A stretch of 13,990 nt of DNA from an uncultured Prevotella sp. (GTDB lineage Bacteria; Bacteroidota; Bacteroidia; Bacteroidales; Bacteroidaceae): NCBI GenBank assembly GCA_900548745.1, contig URLQ01000072.1:1-13990 (forward strand), given 5' to 3'. The notes under the pieces are model-generated. The model saw only the letters and a list, made by a program, of their open reading frames with translations. It was not told the origin of the DNA and searched no databases. The position numbers and the translations under genes were made by a program. How positions within the stretch are numbered: position 1 is the first letter of the stretch; each line of letters opens with the position of its first letter. Positions 1 to 8,486 of this stretch are shown in pieces.

Positions 1-3
1 AGT

Positions 4-47
4 CCGTAACTTTCTCATAGAAATTCGGTAACTTTCTATTTGAAGTT
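4..47. repeat. Diverged 22-bp tandem duplication at window edge
   Basis: Two adjacent 22-bp units (4-25 and 26-47) agree at about 17 of 22 positions by eye. Both contain GTAACTTTCT (6-15 and 28-37). An inverted repeat, ATAGAAA (17-23) with TTTCTAT (33-39), spans the junction. The array may continue to the left of the window. Its period matches the 22-bp array at 5697, but the unit sequences differ clearly. No function can be assigned. Confidence 0.5.
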
Positions 48-128
48 GATTGGACTTCTATTTCTGCTTGCTTCGATATGCAATAAAAAACATATCCGCC
101 TCCAGATTTTTCATACAGGATATACACG

Positions 129-225
129 GTGTAATTGTATAAAAATACAATATTACACATCCGCCTTTTAACCCAAAACGGTCATTAGGGCGTGTAATGT
201 AATTACAAACAATCCCTAACGACCG
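129..225. repeat. Cluster of nested inverted repeats downstream of susD
   Basis: Two hairpin-forming elements lie in the 283 bp beyond the susD stop. The first pairs 129-140 with 145-158 across an AAAA loop, with a 2-nt bulge. The second pairs 179-190 (CGGTCATTAGGG) with 214-225 (CCCTAACGACCG) at 11 of 12 positions, and encloses a smaller perfect hairpin, TGTAAT (193-198) with ATTACA (202-207). They may act in transcript termination or 3'-end stabilisation of susCD mRNA, or of an unseen gene to the left. No coding region was recognised in 1-283. Confidence 0.5.
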
Positions 226-241
226 ATTTAGGTTTCAGTCA

Positions 242-260
242 GTCTGCAAGTTTTGCAGAC
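242..260. terminator. Perfect 8-bp stem-loop after susD, possible terminator
   Basis: GTCTGCAA (242-249) pairs perfectly with TTGCAGAC (253-260) around a GTT loop, 23 bp past the susD stop codon. The T-rich run (266-270) follows on the plus-strand side. As an intrinsic terminator it therefore fits better for transcription arriving from the left edge than for susD, though it could serve both directions. Confidence 0.45.
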
Positions 261-283
261 ATGAGTTTTTCATTACTAAACGA

Positions 284-2131
284 TTAATAACCAGGGTTTA
301 CGAAGTCCTGACCATTCTTCATCAAGTCGATGTAACCCTGTGGAATTGGCTTCAACACATAGTTCTTGTCCCAATACTTTGCAAGATTCGGGTGGGTCTC
401 CTGCAGATAGTTAACTGAGTCGAGAAGACCTAAGCGCACGAGGTCGAAGAATCTGTTGTATTCTCCACACAGCTCTCTACCACGCTCATCCAGGATGCTG
501 CGCAGGTCTACCGACGGCAGTGGGTTAGCACCGGCACGTGAACGGATCTTGTTGACATAGTTCTTTGCAGAAGTAGCATCGCCGAGCTGCAAGGCAGCCT
601 CAGCAGCTATGAGATAAACCTCTGGAGTACGCATGATGAACGTAGCGTTCAGGTTACCGAGACGATACTTTGCATAATTCTCTACGATATAGTTAGAAGA
701 GTTGTGCTTGTTGAGAACCGGCCAGAAATATCTCAACTGATTCTCTGTTCCGTCGGCATTCTGATCGATAATCTCCTTGTCGGCATCGCTATAAAGCTTC
801 TTGTAGTCAATGAGCAGATAGTTGCTTGTACCAGCCTTTGCAACTTCAGTTGCATAGTCAGCATCCTGCGGCATGACAATCTTGATAGCGAGTTCGCCAT
901 TGTTGATCTTCTTTCCCTTCATGGAAGCGTCTTTTCCGTACATGTTGCAGTCAGACTCTGTCCACTCGTATCCGCTCTCACGGTTACAGTTCCACTCTGT
1001 TGTGAACCACTTGTGGAAACGTGGGTCGAGAGTACCGTCGCTCTGTACAAACAGGCTTAGCAGATGCTGTGTAGGCATGAAGTCACCCTCCTTTGAGCCT
1101 TCCCACTTCTGATGGTCCTCACCGAGGTTCTGACGTGCTCCGAAATGAGTAAGCCAGCAGTTGAAGCGCTCGTCGTTACGGTTCAAGTTTGCCAAACCGG
1201 TTGAACCAGCCTGTGCCTTTCCGTCTACAGCCCAACGCTGCTTCCAGAGAGCCTCAGAGTTTCTGTAGTTATTTGCCTCAGCAAACACATCGTCGATATT
1301 TGAATACATGTGTGTGTTATACTTAGCGCCACCGGTCTCACAGTCTTCGATAAGCAGTCGTGCTGCGTCAAGAGCCTTCTGATAGTCAGCCTGTTTGTCG
1401 TTGTCCCAACGTGTCTTCTGCAAATAAGCCTTGGCGAGGAATGCTATGGCAGCCTTTCTTGGAGGGTCGGTAGTTGTAGCATCATCACCTATCTTAAGGT
1501 TCTGTGCAGCAAATTCCAAGTCCGGGATGATAACTTCGTTATAAATAGTCAGCGGATCTGTACGCTTAGGAGAGTAAGTAAGGTTCTCGCCCTTGGTGTC
1601 GGTAATCATAACCACGCCGCCGAACTGCTCTACGAGGTTGAAATAGTATACCGCTCTCATCATTCGCGCCTCGGCAATGTATGAGTTGAGCTGCTCCTTA
1701 GAATAAGTCTTGTTATACTTAGCCATGTCGATGGCAGTATTACAAGCTCCTATACCATCATATGCACAGTTCCAGAATCCCTGTGTATAGGTTGTGTTCT
1801 TCGCTCCGCCCATAAACCAGAAGTAGTTCTGCTGGTTAGTTACGAAGTCTGCAGCCGAAGTCCACAAGTCACTTTCTGCCTCAGAGAGAGCCATATAGCC
1901 AGCCGAGAGAGCCTGCGGCTTGCCCCATGATGATGTACCGTCGGCAGTACCATAGAAATATCTCGTCATTGCAAAATAGCACTGGTTTACGAAAGCCACG
2001 TAGTTGTTGGTTTCGGCATACTGTTCCATTGTGCCGCCACCAGGATTATACTCTTCGAGCATATCGGTGCAGGATGTCAATCCTCCAGAAAGGAGTACCG
2101 ATCCAAGTATTGTTGATAATATCTTTTTCAT
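284..2131 (-). CDS. SusD/RagB-family starch-binding-like outer-membrane lipoprotein
   Basis: This is the surface glycan-binding lipoprotein that caps the SusC channel encoded just upstream. The chosen start at 2131 gives 615 residues and a clean lipoprotein signal: a charged KK, a hydrophobic stretch and a lipobox LTSC with the acylated cysteine at residue 21. The open frame extends 14 codons further upstream, but that extension would bury the signal peptide. The C-terminal part has the usual SusD/RagB features: a TPR-like helix (EVYLIAAEAALQLGD), then RSRAG, a LDERGRELCGE segment and FFDLVRLG, ending in a short KPIPQ tail region. The gene lies 51 bp after susC and is almost certainly co-transcribed. 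The glycan substrate cannot be told from the sequence, and no CAZyme accompanies it in view. Confidence 0.93.
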   Translation of the reverse strand: MKKILSTILGSVLLSGGLTSCTDMLEEYNPGGGTMEQYAETNNYVAFVNQCYFAMTRYFYGTADGTSSWGKPQALSAGYMALSEAESDLWTSAADFVTNQQNYFWFMGGAKNTTYTQGFWNCAYDGIGACNTAIDMAKYNKTYSKEQLNSYIAEARMMRAVYYFNLVEQFGGVVMITDTKGENLTYSPKRTDPLTIYNEVIIPDLEFAAQNLKIGDDATTTDPPRKAAIAFLAKAYLQKTRWDNDKQADYQKALDAARLLIEDCETGGAKYNTHMYSNIDDVFAEANNYRNSEALWKQRWAVDGKAQAGSTGLANLNRNDERFNCWLTHFGARQNLGEDHQKWEGSKEGDFMPTQHLLSLFVQSDGTLDPRFHKWFTTEWNCNRESGYEWTESDCNMYGKDASMKGKKINNGELAIKIVMPQDADYATEVAKAGTSNYLLIDYKKLYSDADKEIIDQNADGTENQLRYFWPVLNKHNSSNYIVENYAKYRLGNLNATFIMRTPEVYLIAAEAALQLGDATSAKNYVNKIRSRAGANPLPSVDLRSILDERGRELCGEYNRFFDLVRLGLLDSVNYLQETHPNLAKYWDKNYVLKPIPQGYIDLMKNGQDFVNPGY

Positions 2132-2182
2132 TTTCTTGTATTTTAATTGTTGGACTGTTTTATATTTCCACACATCATATAA

Positions 2183-5100
2183 TTAGAAAGTTACGTTTAC
2201 TCCGAATACGAACTCCCTGTATGTTGGGAATGCATCAGAACCACCTGTTTCAGGGTCAGTATCCTTCAGGATGCTCTTGCAGAAGATTACAGGGTTGTAG
2301 GCTGTTGCATAGAAGCGGACACGCTCCATGAATGCCTTCTTCACGAGGCTGGTCGGAAGAGTGTAGCCCAATGTGATGTTCTTAATCTTGAAGAATGAGC
2401 CGTCCACATATGTAAGGGCAGAATAGTAAGCAGACTGCTTCTTTGCGGAACCCGGACGTGGGAAGTATGCTCCCTGGTTGTTCTCTGTCCAGTAGTCGGT
2501 ACCTGCAATCTGGTTTACTGTGATATCGTCAGAAGCGGTGTAGCGGCTAAGCATGTCGCTCTGAATCATCTGACCGAGACGAGCCATTGTGTGGATGCTC
2601 AGGTCAAAGCCTTTATATGTGAAGTTGTTGGTGAAACCGAGTACCCAGTTAGGGTTAGAGTGGCCGAGCACCATACGGTCGTCAGTTCCATAAGGATGAA
2701 CACCTCCGTCGCCGTCCTTCTCTATCGTCTCTACCTTTATCAAACCAGGCTCAGAACCATACTTGGCAGCCTCTTCAGCTTCGGCTGTTGACCAGATGCC
2801 TGCATATTTGTAGCCATAGAATGAGTTTATAGCCTTACCTACGAAAAGGTTCTTGCCGTTTGTCGTATCAAGATAGTAGCCTGTTTCGATAGGCATTGAC
2901 ACGATTCTCTCCTTTGACCATGTAGCTGTAAGCGTTGTGCTCCATGTGAAGTCCTTATTCTGGATGTTATGGCTGGTGATGGTAGCCTCGACACCATAGT
3001 TTCTTGTCTTGGCAAGATTCTGCCATGTAGAGATAGGTGAACCCCACATTGTGATACCTGAAGTAATAGGCACCTGCTGACGGAAGAGGAGTCCCTTTGT
3101 TGTAGTGTTGAAGTATTCAACAGAACCGGCGATGCGGCTGCGAAGTACTGCGAAGTCGAGACCGATGTTCCAGTTGTATGACTTCTCCCATCCGAGAGTG
3201 TTGGAACCATAAGAGTTGTACTGGATAACATTTGCCCTTGCACCATCGCGCATACCTGTTCCGGTAAAGAAGTAAGGTATAGACTGTGTTGCATACGCAC
3301 TTGCACCTGTGATACCGTTCTCATGGTCTGTAGACATCATACCAGAGTTACCTGTCACACCGTAACCTACTCTCAGCTTCAAGTTGTCGAGCCAGCTGTC
3401 AGTAGCCTTGCCCATGAAATTCTCCTCGCTGATACGCCATCCGAGAGCAACAGCAGGGAACATGTCCCACTTGTTATCATCAACGAACCATGAAACGCCA
3501 TCCCAACGGTTAGAGAAGTTGAAGAGGTAACGTCCTTTATAAGAGTAGTTCAAACGGAAGGCATAAGAAAGCTTCTGCCACTTCTGATATTCTGAATATG
3601 CCTTTGAATCTCCTCCCTTAAGCTGGTGCCACTGATAAGAATCCATGGCAAGACCGTTTGAATAGGCTCTTGCATACTCTGTTTCACCCACGATGTATGA
3701 AGAGATGAGCTGACCGCCGAACGTGTGGTCACCGATTGAATTGTTGTAAGAGATTACGTTCTCCCAGTTGTACTGCCAGTTGTTGGTGTTTGAAGACTCA
3801 CCGAATGGCAACGAGCTGTATGAAGGAGCTGTAGCACTTGCCTGTGCACCACGGAACTTACCGTTTCTTGCATGCTTCAGGATTCCGTTGAAAGAGGTCT
3901 TTGCAGAGAGTCCCTTTATCGGTGTCCATGTCATGGAACCTGATACATTCAGGTATGTAGTACGCACATTCTCTGCATACTGGTTCTTGATGAAGTCACC
4001 AAGAGGTGTTGTCAAGCCACCTACATATTTATAATTGATTTCTCCATCCTCTGTATACGGGTCGCCAAGAGGCAGCGCCTTCAACGCATTGATAAAGGTA
4101 TGGCGGCTTCCCAAATTCCGGTCAGAATAGTTAAGGTTTGAAGTGAACGATGCAGAGAGCCATTTGTTAAGCTCCTGGTCGATGTTCATCCTCAACTGAT
4201 AAACCTTCTGATTGTCAGTCTCGATAAGACCCTTCTGGTTTGTATAAGCAGCCGAAGCAAAAATCTTTGTCTTCTTTGTTCCACCGGAAACAGAAAGACT
4301 GTACTTCTGCTGTGTTGCGGTGTTCTTGATCTGGTCAACCCAGTCGATCCACTTACCCTGCTGATAGGCATTGAGATAGTCGGAGTTTCCGAAGAGTGAA
4401 GCATCATCTGCCGGTGCCTGACCATGGATATATGTATAGGCATCACGCTGGTATCTCATCCACTCGTCACCTACCATTCCGTGCTGGAAGTTAGGTGTGC
4501 CGGAGAATCCGTAATATGCATCGAAGTTTACACGTGCCTTACCTTCTTGACCACGCTTTGTGGTAATGATGATAACACCGTTGGCACCAGCGGAACCATA
4601 GATAGCTGTAGAGGATGCGTCTTTCAATACGTCGATTGACTCAATATCCGAAGGGTTTACGTCTTCATAGCTTCCGCCCTGCACTCCGTCGATAATGAAC
4701 AAAGGAGCATTGTCACCATAAATAGAACGGCTACCACGCAACAGGATGCTTACGCCTGAACCAACCTGACCGGAAGTCTTGGTAATATCCAAACCTGCCA
4801 CTTTACCCTGGAGAGCCTCCATGGCATTGGTTGTAGGAGCGATGGTAATATCTTCGGTCTTCATTGTCGTAACAGCACCGGTAAGGTCTTTCTTCTTTAC
4901 CGTGCCGTAACCGATCACGACAACATCGTCAAGTCCTACAAGATCCTGTTCCATCTTGATGGTCATTCCTTCCTTCAAGGTCACGGTAACAGTCTTGAAT
5001 CCTACATACGATACAGTTACCTTTGTACCTGGAGCACCGTCAAAGCTGAAGTTGCCATCAATATCAGTTACCGTACCTCCATTTCCGGAAACCGGTTTGA

Positions 5101-5290
5101 TGATAACTCCAAGCAGAGCCTCTCCGTTTTGGTCGGTAACCTGACCTTTTACTACTTTTTTCTGATTTAATGCATACGCAGCATTTTCTTGTACGCCACT
5201 GGCTTTTGCCTGTGAAGGCAAAGATGCCAAAGCGCCCGCAAACAGTACAGCACATACGCCTGTACCTATAAAGGCTGTCTTCTTTTGCAT
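2183..5290 (-). CDS. SusC/RagA-family TonB-dependent outer-membrane transporter
   Basis: This is a TonB-dependent beta-barrel that imports oligosaccharides or similar ligands together with its SusD partner. Starting at the ATG at 5290 gives 1035 residues and a Sec signal peptide (about residues 1-30, ending near SQAKA). The alternative TTG two codons upstream is unlikely. Next come a carboxypeptidase-regulatory-like beta-sandwich (about 46-118: VKGQVTDQNGEALLGV, then SYVGFKT), a TonB-box/plug entry (about 121-140: DDVVVIGYGTVKKKDLTGAV) and the plug signatures LFIIDGV and DASSTAIYGSAGANGVIIITTK. A long barrel follows and ends in GVNVTF, with the terminal aromatic residue typical of outer-membrane proteins. 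There is no N-terminal STN signalling domain, so direct FecR/ECF-sigma signalling through this protein is not indicated. Confidence 0.95.
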   Translation of the reverse strand: MQKKTAFIGTGVCAVLFAGALASLPSQAKASGVQENAAYALNQKKVVKGQVTDQNGEALLGVIIKPVSGNGGTVTDIDGNFSFDGAPGTKVTVSYVGFKTVTVTLKEGMTIKMEQDLVGLDDVVVIGYGTVKKKDLTGAVTTMKTEDITIAPTTNAMEALQGKVAGLDITKTSGQVGSGVSILLRGSRSIYGDNAPLFIIDGVQGGSYEDVNPSDIESIDVLKDASSTAIYGSAGANGVIIITTKRGQEGKARVNFDAYYGFSGTPNFQHGMVGDEWMRYQRDAYTYIHGQAPADDASLFGNSDYLNAYQQGKWIDWVDQIKNTATQQKYSLSVSGGTKKTKIFASAAYTNQKGLIETDNQKVYQLRMNIDQELNKWLSASFTSNLNYSDRNLGSRHTFINALKALPLGDPYTEDGEINYKYVGGLTTPLGDFIKNQYAENVRTTYLNVSGSMTWTPIKGLSAKTSFNGILKHARNGKFRGAQASATAPSYSSLPFGESSNTNNWQYNWENVISYNNSIGDHTFGGQLISSYIVGETEYARAYSNGLAMDSYQWHQLKGGDSKAYSEYQKWQKLSYAFRLNYSYKGRYLFNFSNRWDGVSWFVDDNKWDMFPAVALGWRISEENFMGKATDSWLDNLKLRVGYGVTGNSGMMSTDHENGITGASAYATQSIPYFFTGTGMRDGARANVIQYNSYGSNTLGWEKSYNWNIGLDFAVLRSRIAGSVEYFNTTTKGLLFRQQVPITSGITMWGSPISTWQNLAKTRNYGVEATITSHNIQNKDFTWSTTLTATWSKERIVSMPIETGYYLDTTNGKNLFVGKAINSFYGYKYAGIWSTAEAEEAAKYGSEPGLIKVETIEKDGDGGVHPYGTDDRMVLGHSNPNWVLGFTNNFTYKGFDLSIHTMARLGQMIQSDMLSRYTASDDITVNQIAGTDYWTENNQGAYFPRPGSAKKQSAYYSALTYVDGSFFKIKNITLGYTLPTSLVKKAFMERVRFYATAYNPVIFCKSILKDTDPETGGSDAFPTYREFVFGVNVTF

Positions 5291-5455
5291 ACTCAATTAG
5301 ATTTAGCGTTAATATTATTAGTAAAGTTGTTATTATATTTTTTACATGCTTGCCTTATTCAACATTCTATCGTGTTTTCTTGGATTTTCCAATTATCATG
5401 CTTCACAGGTAGGTTTATTGTCTAACAGGCTTTATATTTTCTTCATTCTTTTTTG

Positions 5456-5463
5456 CAAAGATA
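5456..5463 (-). promoter_or_regulatory. Candidate susC -7 box
   Basis: On the minus strand this reads TATCTTTG followed by C, a perfect match to the Bacteroidetes TAnnTTTG -7 element. No TTTG -33 box lies at the usual 19-21 bp; the nearest is about 32 bp upstream. Transcription from here would leave a 5' leader of roughly 160 nt before the susC ATG. The missing -33 box could mean dependence on an activator, which is an inference. Confidence 0.5.
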
Positions 5464-5696
5464 TATAACTAAATTTTAAATCTCTTGACTTTTATCAAAA
5501 AATTAACAGAAAGAAACAATAAATGTTGTATTATTCCCAATTATTAAAGTAATCAATGACAAATATTAAAGTTTTTCAACAACAAGTCTGACATATCGGG
5601 AGAAGTTGGCTGTTATTGGTATGCATTTGTAAAAGACTGAACTTTCTGATTCATAAAAAAAGACAACGCCTTGACTTATTCTTTCCTGTACTCTTA

Positions 5697-5801
5697 CGGA
5701 AGTCCTGGAGTAATCTCACGGAAGTACTGGAGTTATCTCTCGGAAGTCCTGGAGTAATCTCTCGGAAGTCCTGGAGTAATCCCACGGAAGTACTGAAACA
5801 A
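5697..5801. repeat. 22-bp tandem repeat array, four full copies plus a partial
   Basis: The unit begins CGGAAGTCCTGGAGTAATC and recurs with an exact 22-bp period at 5697, 5719, 5741 and 5763. A fifth copy at 5785 decays after about 11 bases. Copies differ at a few positions (AGTCCTGG versus AGTACTGG; TAATCTC versus TTATCTC). Each full unit has small internal dyads such as TCCTGGA and GAGTAATCTC. Identical units with no intervening unique spacer rule out a CRISPR array. It sits in the roughly 700-bp divergent region between susC and the MurU-like gene. Besides the array, that region holds the susC -7 box and the promoter at 5931-5961; nothing else was recognised. Confidence 0.85.
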
Positions 5802-5930
5802 CATCCCTAAGAGTTATGGAGAAATCACATATATACGACACTTAAGCTACAGGGTTGAGCAGAACAAAAAAAAGACTTTGATGTTTTTTCTTAAATCAGA
5901 AAGATGAATGAATATAAAACAGGGCTTTAT

Positions 5931-5961
5931 TTTGCATTTACAGAATTTATGAGTAAATTTG
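5931..5961 (+). promoter_or_regulatory. Bacteroidetes-type promoter for the nucleotidyltransferase
   Basis: TTTG at 5931-5934 and TAAATTTG at 5954-5961 are separated by 19 bp, matching both elements of the primary Bacteroidetes sigma-factor promoter. The predicted transcript would start near 5968, about 24 nt before the ATG at 5992, which supports that start region. It probably drives guaA as well. Confidence 0.7.
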
Positions 5962-5991
5962 CACGCACATTCATTATACATTATATAGAAT

Positions 5992-6762
5992 ATGATGCAA
6001 GCTATGATTTTTGCAGCGGGATTAGGCACAAGACTGAAACCCATAACAGACCATATGCCGAAGGCTATGGTCAGCGTAGGAGGGGAACCGCTCATAAAAC
6101 ATGTTATAGAAAAACTGAAATCTGCTGGAACTGAACGCATCGTGGTGAACGTTCACCACTTTGCCACGCAGATTACTGACTACCTGAAAGAGAACAACAA
6201 TTTCAATACAGATATACGAATCTCCGACGAATCAGACAAACTGCTTGACACAGGGGGAGGAATAAAGAAAGCACAAGACCTGTTTGACAAGGAGTATCCT
6301 ATTCTTATCCATAATGTGGACATCCTCAGCAATGTAGACCTGAAGAGATTCTACGAAGCAGGAATCAGCAACAGCAACATCGACAAGGAGAACACAACAG
6401 TTGATGCAGTACTGCTCGTAAGCGAAAGGAAAACGAAACGCTATCTGCTCTTTGACAACAGCATGCGGCTCGTCGGATGGACAAACATCGAGACGGGAGA
6501 AGTACGAAGCCCCTACCCTAACCTGAACCCTAAAGACTGCAAGATGTATGCCTTTGCGGGAATACACACCATATCTCCACGGCTGTTCGAAATGATGGAT
6601 GAAGACTTCCCCGACAAGTTCGGAATAATAGACTTCTATCTGAAAGCCTGCAAAAGCCACATCATCAAAGGCTACGTGAAAGAAGACCTCAAGCTGCTCG
6701 ACGTAGGAAAACTCGACACTCTGAAAGAAGCTGAAGACTTCGTGCAAACACGAGAAAGCTGA
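5992..6762 (+). CDS. MurU-like sugar-1-phosphate nucleotidyltransferase
   Basis: This is a cytosolic enzyme of the GT-A-like nucleotidyltransferase fold that couples a sugar-1-phosphate to an NTP. The N-terminal signature runs FAAGLGTRLKPITDHMPKAM (about 7-26), with the expected phosphate-binding Arg14 and Lys24. DTGGG (86-90) contacts the base or sugar, and Asp110 in HNVDIL is the probable metal ligand, in a family-variant NVD instead of the usual NGD. The C-terminal LLDVGKLDTLKEAEDF resembles the DVGT segment of MurU (N-acetylmuramate-1-phosphate uridylyltransferase, cell-wall recycling), and the 256-residue length is similar. The usual partner kinase AmgK is not next to it, so a different sugar or nucleotide is possible. 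The start could also be the second ATG at 5995. It lies 54 bp before guaA on the same strand. Confidence 0.8.
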   Translation: MMQAMIFAAGLGTRLKPITDHMPKAMVSVGGEPLIKHVIEKLKSAGTERIVVNVHHFATQITDYLKENNNFNTDIRISDESDKLLDTGGGIKKAQDLFDKEYPILIHNVDILSNVDLKRFYEAGISNSNIDKENTTVDAVLLVSERKTKRYLLFDNSMRLVGWTNIETGEVRSPYPNLNPKDCKMYAFAGIHTISPRLFEMMDEDFPDKFGIIDFYLKACKSHIIKGYVKEDLKLLDVGKLDTLKEAEDFVQTRES

Positions 6763-6816
6763 ACAGCTCTTACTGAAAACAGAAAAAGAATTTATCATTA
6801 TAACAATAAAAACAAA

Positions 6817-8427
6817 ATGCAACAGAAGATCATAATTTTGGATTTCGGTTCACAGACGACGCAGCTCATCGGACGCCGCGTACGTGAATTAGACACCTTC
6901 TGCGAGATTATGCCTTACAACAAGTTCCCTAAGGATGACGAGAACGTTATCGGCGTCATCCTCAGCGGAAGCCCCTACTCGGTACACGACAAAGAGGCTT
7001 TCAAGGTAGACTTGAGCCAGTTTATAGGCAAAATCCCTGTGCTCGGAATATGCTACGGTGCACAATACATATCGTATGCCAACGGGGGAAAGGTGGAAGC
7101 TGCTGACTCACGCGAATATGGCCGCGCCAACCTTGAGACTTTCGACAAGGAGAATCCTCTCTTCAAAGGATTCGTTGACAACTCACAGGTATGGATGAGC
7201 CACGGAGATACCATAACCGCAATCCCAGAAGACTACAAGTGTATTGCATCTACAGCAAACGTAAAGTTCGCAGCATACGCTTCAACAAAGCAACCGGTAT
7301 GGGCAGTACAGTTCCATCCGGAGGTTTTCCACTCTCTGCAAGGCACACAGCTATTGAAGAACTTTGTGGTTGACATCTGCGGTAGCAGACAGGACTGGAG
7401 TGCAGACTCCTTCGTGGAAACCACAGTGAAAGAACTAAAGGAGCAGCTTGGCGACGATAAGGTTATACTCGGTCTGTCGGGTGGTGTCGATTCAAGTGTG
7501 GCTGCCGTATTGCTGAACAAGGCTATCGGCAAGAACCTGACATGTATCTTCGTTGACCACGGAATGCTGCGTAAGAACGAGTTCCGCGATGTGATGAAAG
7601 ACTACGAGTGCTTGGGGCTTAACGTTATTGGCGTGGACGCTTCAGAGAAGTTCTTTGCAGACCTTGCCGGAGTTACCGATCCGGAAAAGAAGCGCAAGAT
7701 AATAGGAAGGGACTTCGTTGAAGTCTTCAATGCCGAAGCAAAGAAACAGACTGGTGCTAAATGGCTTGCACAGGGCACTATCTATCCTGACCGCATAGAA
7801 AGCCTCAACATCACAGGTAAGGTTATCAAAAGCCATCACAACGTAGGTGGACTGCCTAAGGAAATGAACCTGCAGCTCTGTGAGCCGCTGAAGTGGTTGT
7901 TTAAAGACGAGGTTCGTCGCGTAGGCCGTTCTCTCGGCATGCCGGAACATCTTATCACTCGTCATCCTTTCCCTGGTCCTGGCCTTGCTGTACGTATCCT
8001 TGGTGATATTACTCCTGAGAAAGTACGTATTCTTCAGGATGCCGACGATATCTATATCCGTGGACTTCGCGAATATAAGGTTAAGCTCTCCGGTGAGGAT
8101 GCACGACGCGTATTGGCAGCCGGAGTACCGGCAGACATGCAGAACGGCGAGATTGAGGTTTCGCTTTACGACCAGATATGGCAGGCAGGAACAGTATTGC
8201 TGTCTACAGTACGCAGCGTTGGCGTGATGGGAGATGAACGTACTTATGAACATCCTGTAGCTTTGCGTGCCGTAACGAGTACTGATGCTATGACTGCCGA
8301 CTGGGCACATCTTCCATACGACTTCATGGCAAAGGTAAGCAATGAGATTATTAATAAGGTACGCGGAGTGAACCGCGTATGCTATGACATCTCGTCAAAG
8401 CCACCAGCAACAATAGAGTGGGAATAG
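6817..8427 (+). CDS. guaA: GMP synthase (glutamine-hydrolysing)
   Basis: This enzyme converts XMP, ATP and glutamine to GMP, the last step of guanine nucleotide synthesis. The 536-residue protein is complete. The class I glutamine amidotransferase domain (about 1-190) carries the nucleophile Cys79 in GICYG and the His167/Glu169 pair in FHPE. The ATP-pyrophosphatase domain begins about residue 205 with the P-loop SGGVDSS (221-227). The C-terminal dimerisation domain contains RHPFPGPGLAVR and ends with the standard KPPATIEWE. It probably shares a transcript with the nucleotidyltransferase upstream. Its 3' end is where the core-like sequence stops and the AT-richer island begins. guaA 3' ends are reported integration sites for genomic islands, and the coding sequence here is undamaged. 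Confidence 0.97.
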   Translation: MQQKIIILDFGSQTTQLIGRRVRELDTFCEIMPYNKFPKDDENVIGVILSGSPYSVHDKEAFKVDLSQFIGKIPVLGICYGAQYISYANGGKVEAADSREYGRANLETFDKENPLFKGFVDNSQVWMSHGDTITAIPEDYKCIASTANVKFAAYASTKQPVWAVQFHPEVFHSLQGTQLLKNFVVDICGSRQDWSADSFVETTVKELKEQLGDDKVILGLSGGVDSSVAAVLLNKAIGKNLTCIFVDHGMLRKNEFRDVMKDYECLGLNVIGVDASEKFFADLAGVTDPEKKRKIIGRDFVEVFNAEAKKQTGAKWLAQGTIYPDRIESLNITGKVIKSHHNVGGLPKEMNLQLCEPLKWLFKDEVRRVGRSLGMPEHLITRHPFPGPGLAVRILGDITPEKVRILQDADDIYIRGLREYKVKLSGEDARRVLAAGVPADMQNGEIEVSLYDQIWQAGTVLLSTVRSVGVMGDERTYEHPVALRAVTSTDAMTADWAHLPYDFMAKVSNEIINKVRGVNRVCYDISSKPPATIEWE

Positions 8428-8486
8428 TCGGAATACCGATAAACAACCACTCAAATAAAGATGAATTAATTTAAACTCAATAAGTT

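Noticed and set aside
1..20. 3' end of another susC-like gene on the plus strand (GTAACTTTC matches the codons for VTF)
   Set aside because: The frame reads VTF, then Ser and stop, with only a few codons in view, and the same string recurs as a 22-bp repeat. There is not enough to call a gene.
2839..3324. 161-residue frame inside susC on the same strand
   Set aside because: This is an alternative frame of a complete SusC protein; there is no frameshift in susC that would expose it.
5291..5296. TTG start two codons before susC ATG
   Set aside because: The ATG at 5290 gives a normal signal peptide, so the upstream TTG adds nothing.
5697..5801. CRISPR array
   Set aside because: Units are directly adjacent with no unique spacers, and no cas gene is present.
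5616..5810. A 64-residue plus-strand open frame across the 22-bp repeats
   Set aside because: It is built almost entirely from the repeats, whose 22-bp period shifts frame at each copy. It has no promoter or family resemblance.
6232..6822. 196-residue minus-strand frame opposite the MurU-like gene
   Set aside because: It is antisense to a well-supported gene, resembles no family and reflects codon bias of the real gene.
7642..8310. 222-residue minus-strand frame opposite guaA
   Set aside because: It overlaps the conserved C-terminal half of guaA and has no recognisable domain.
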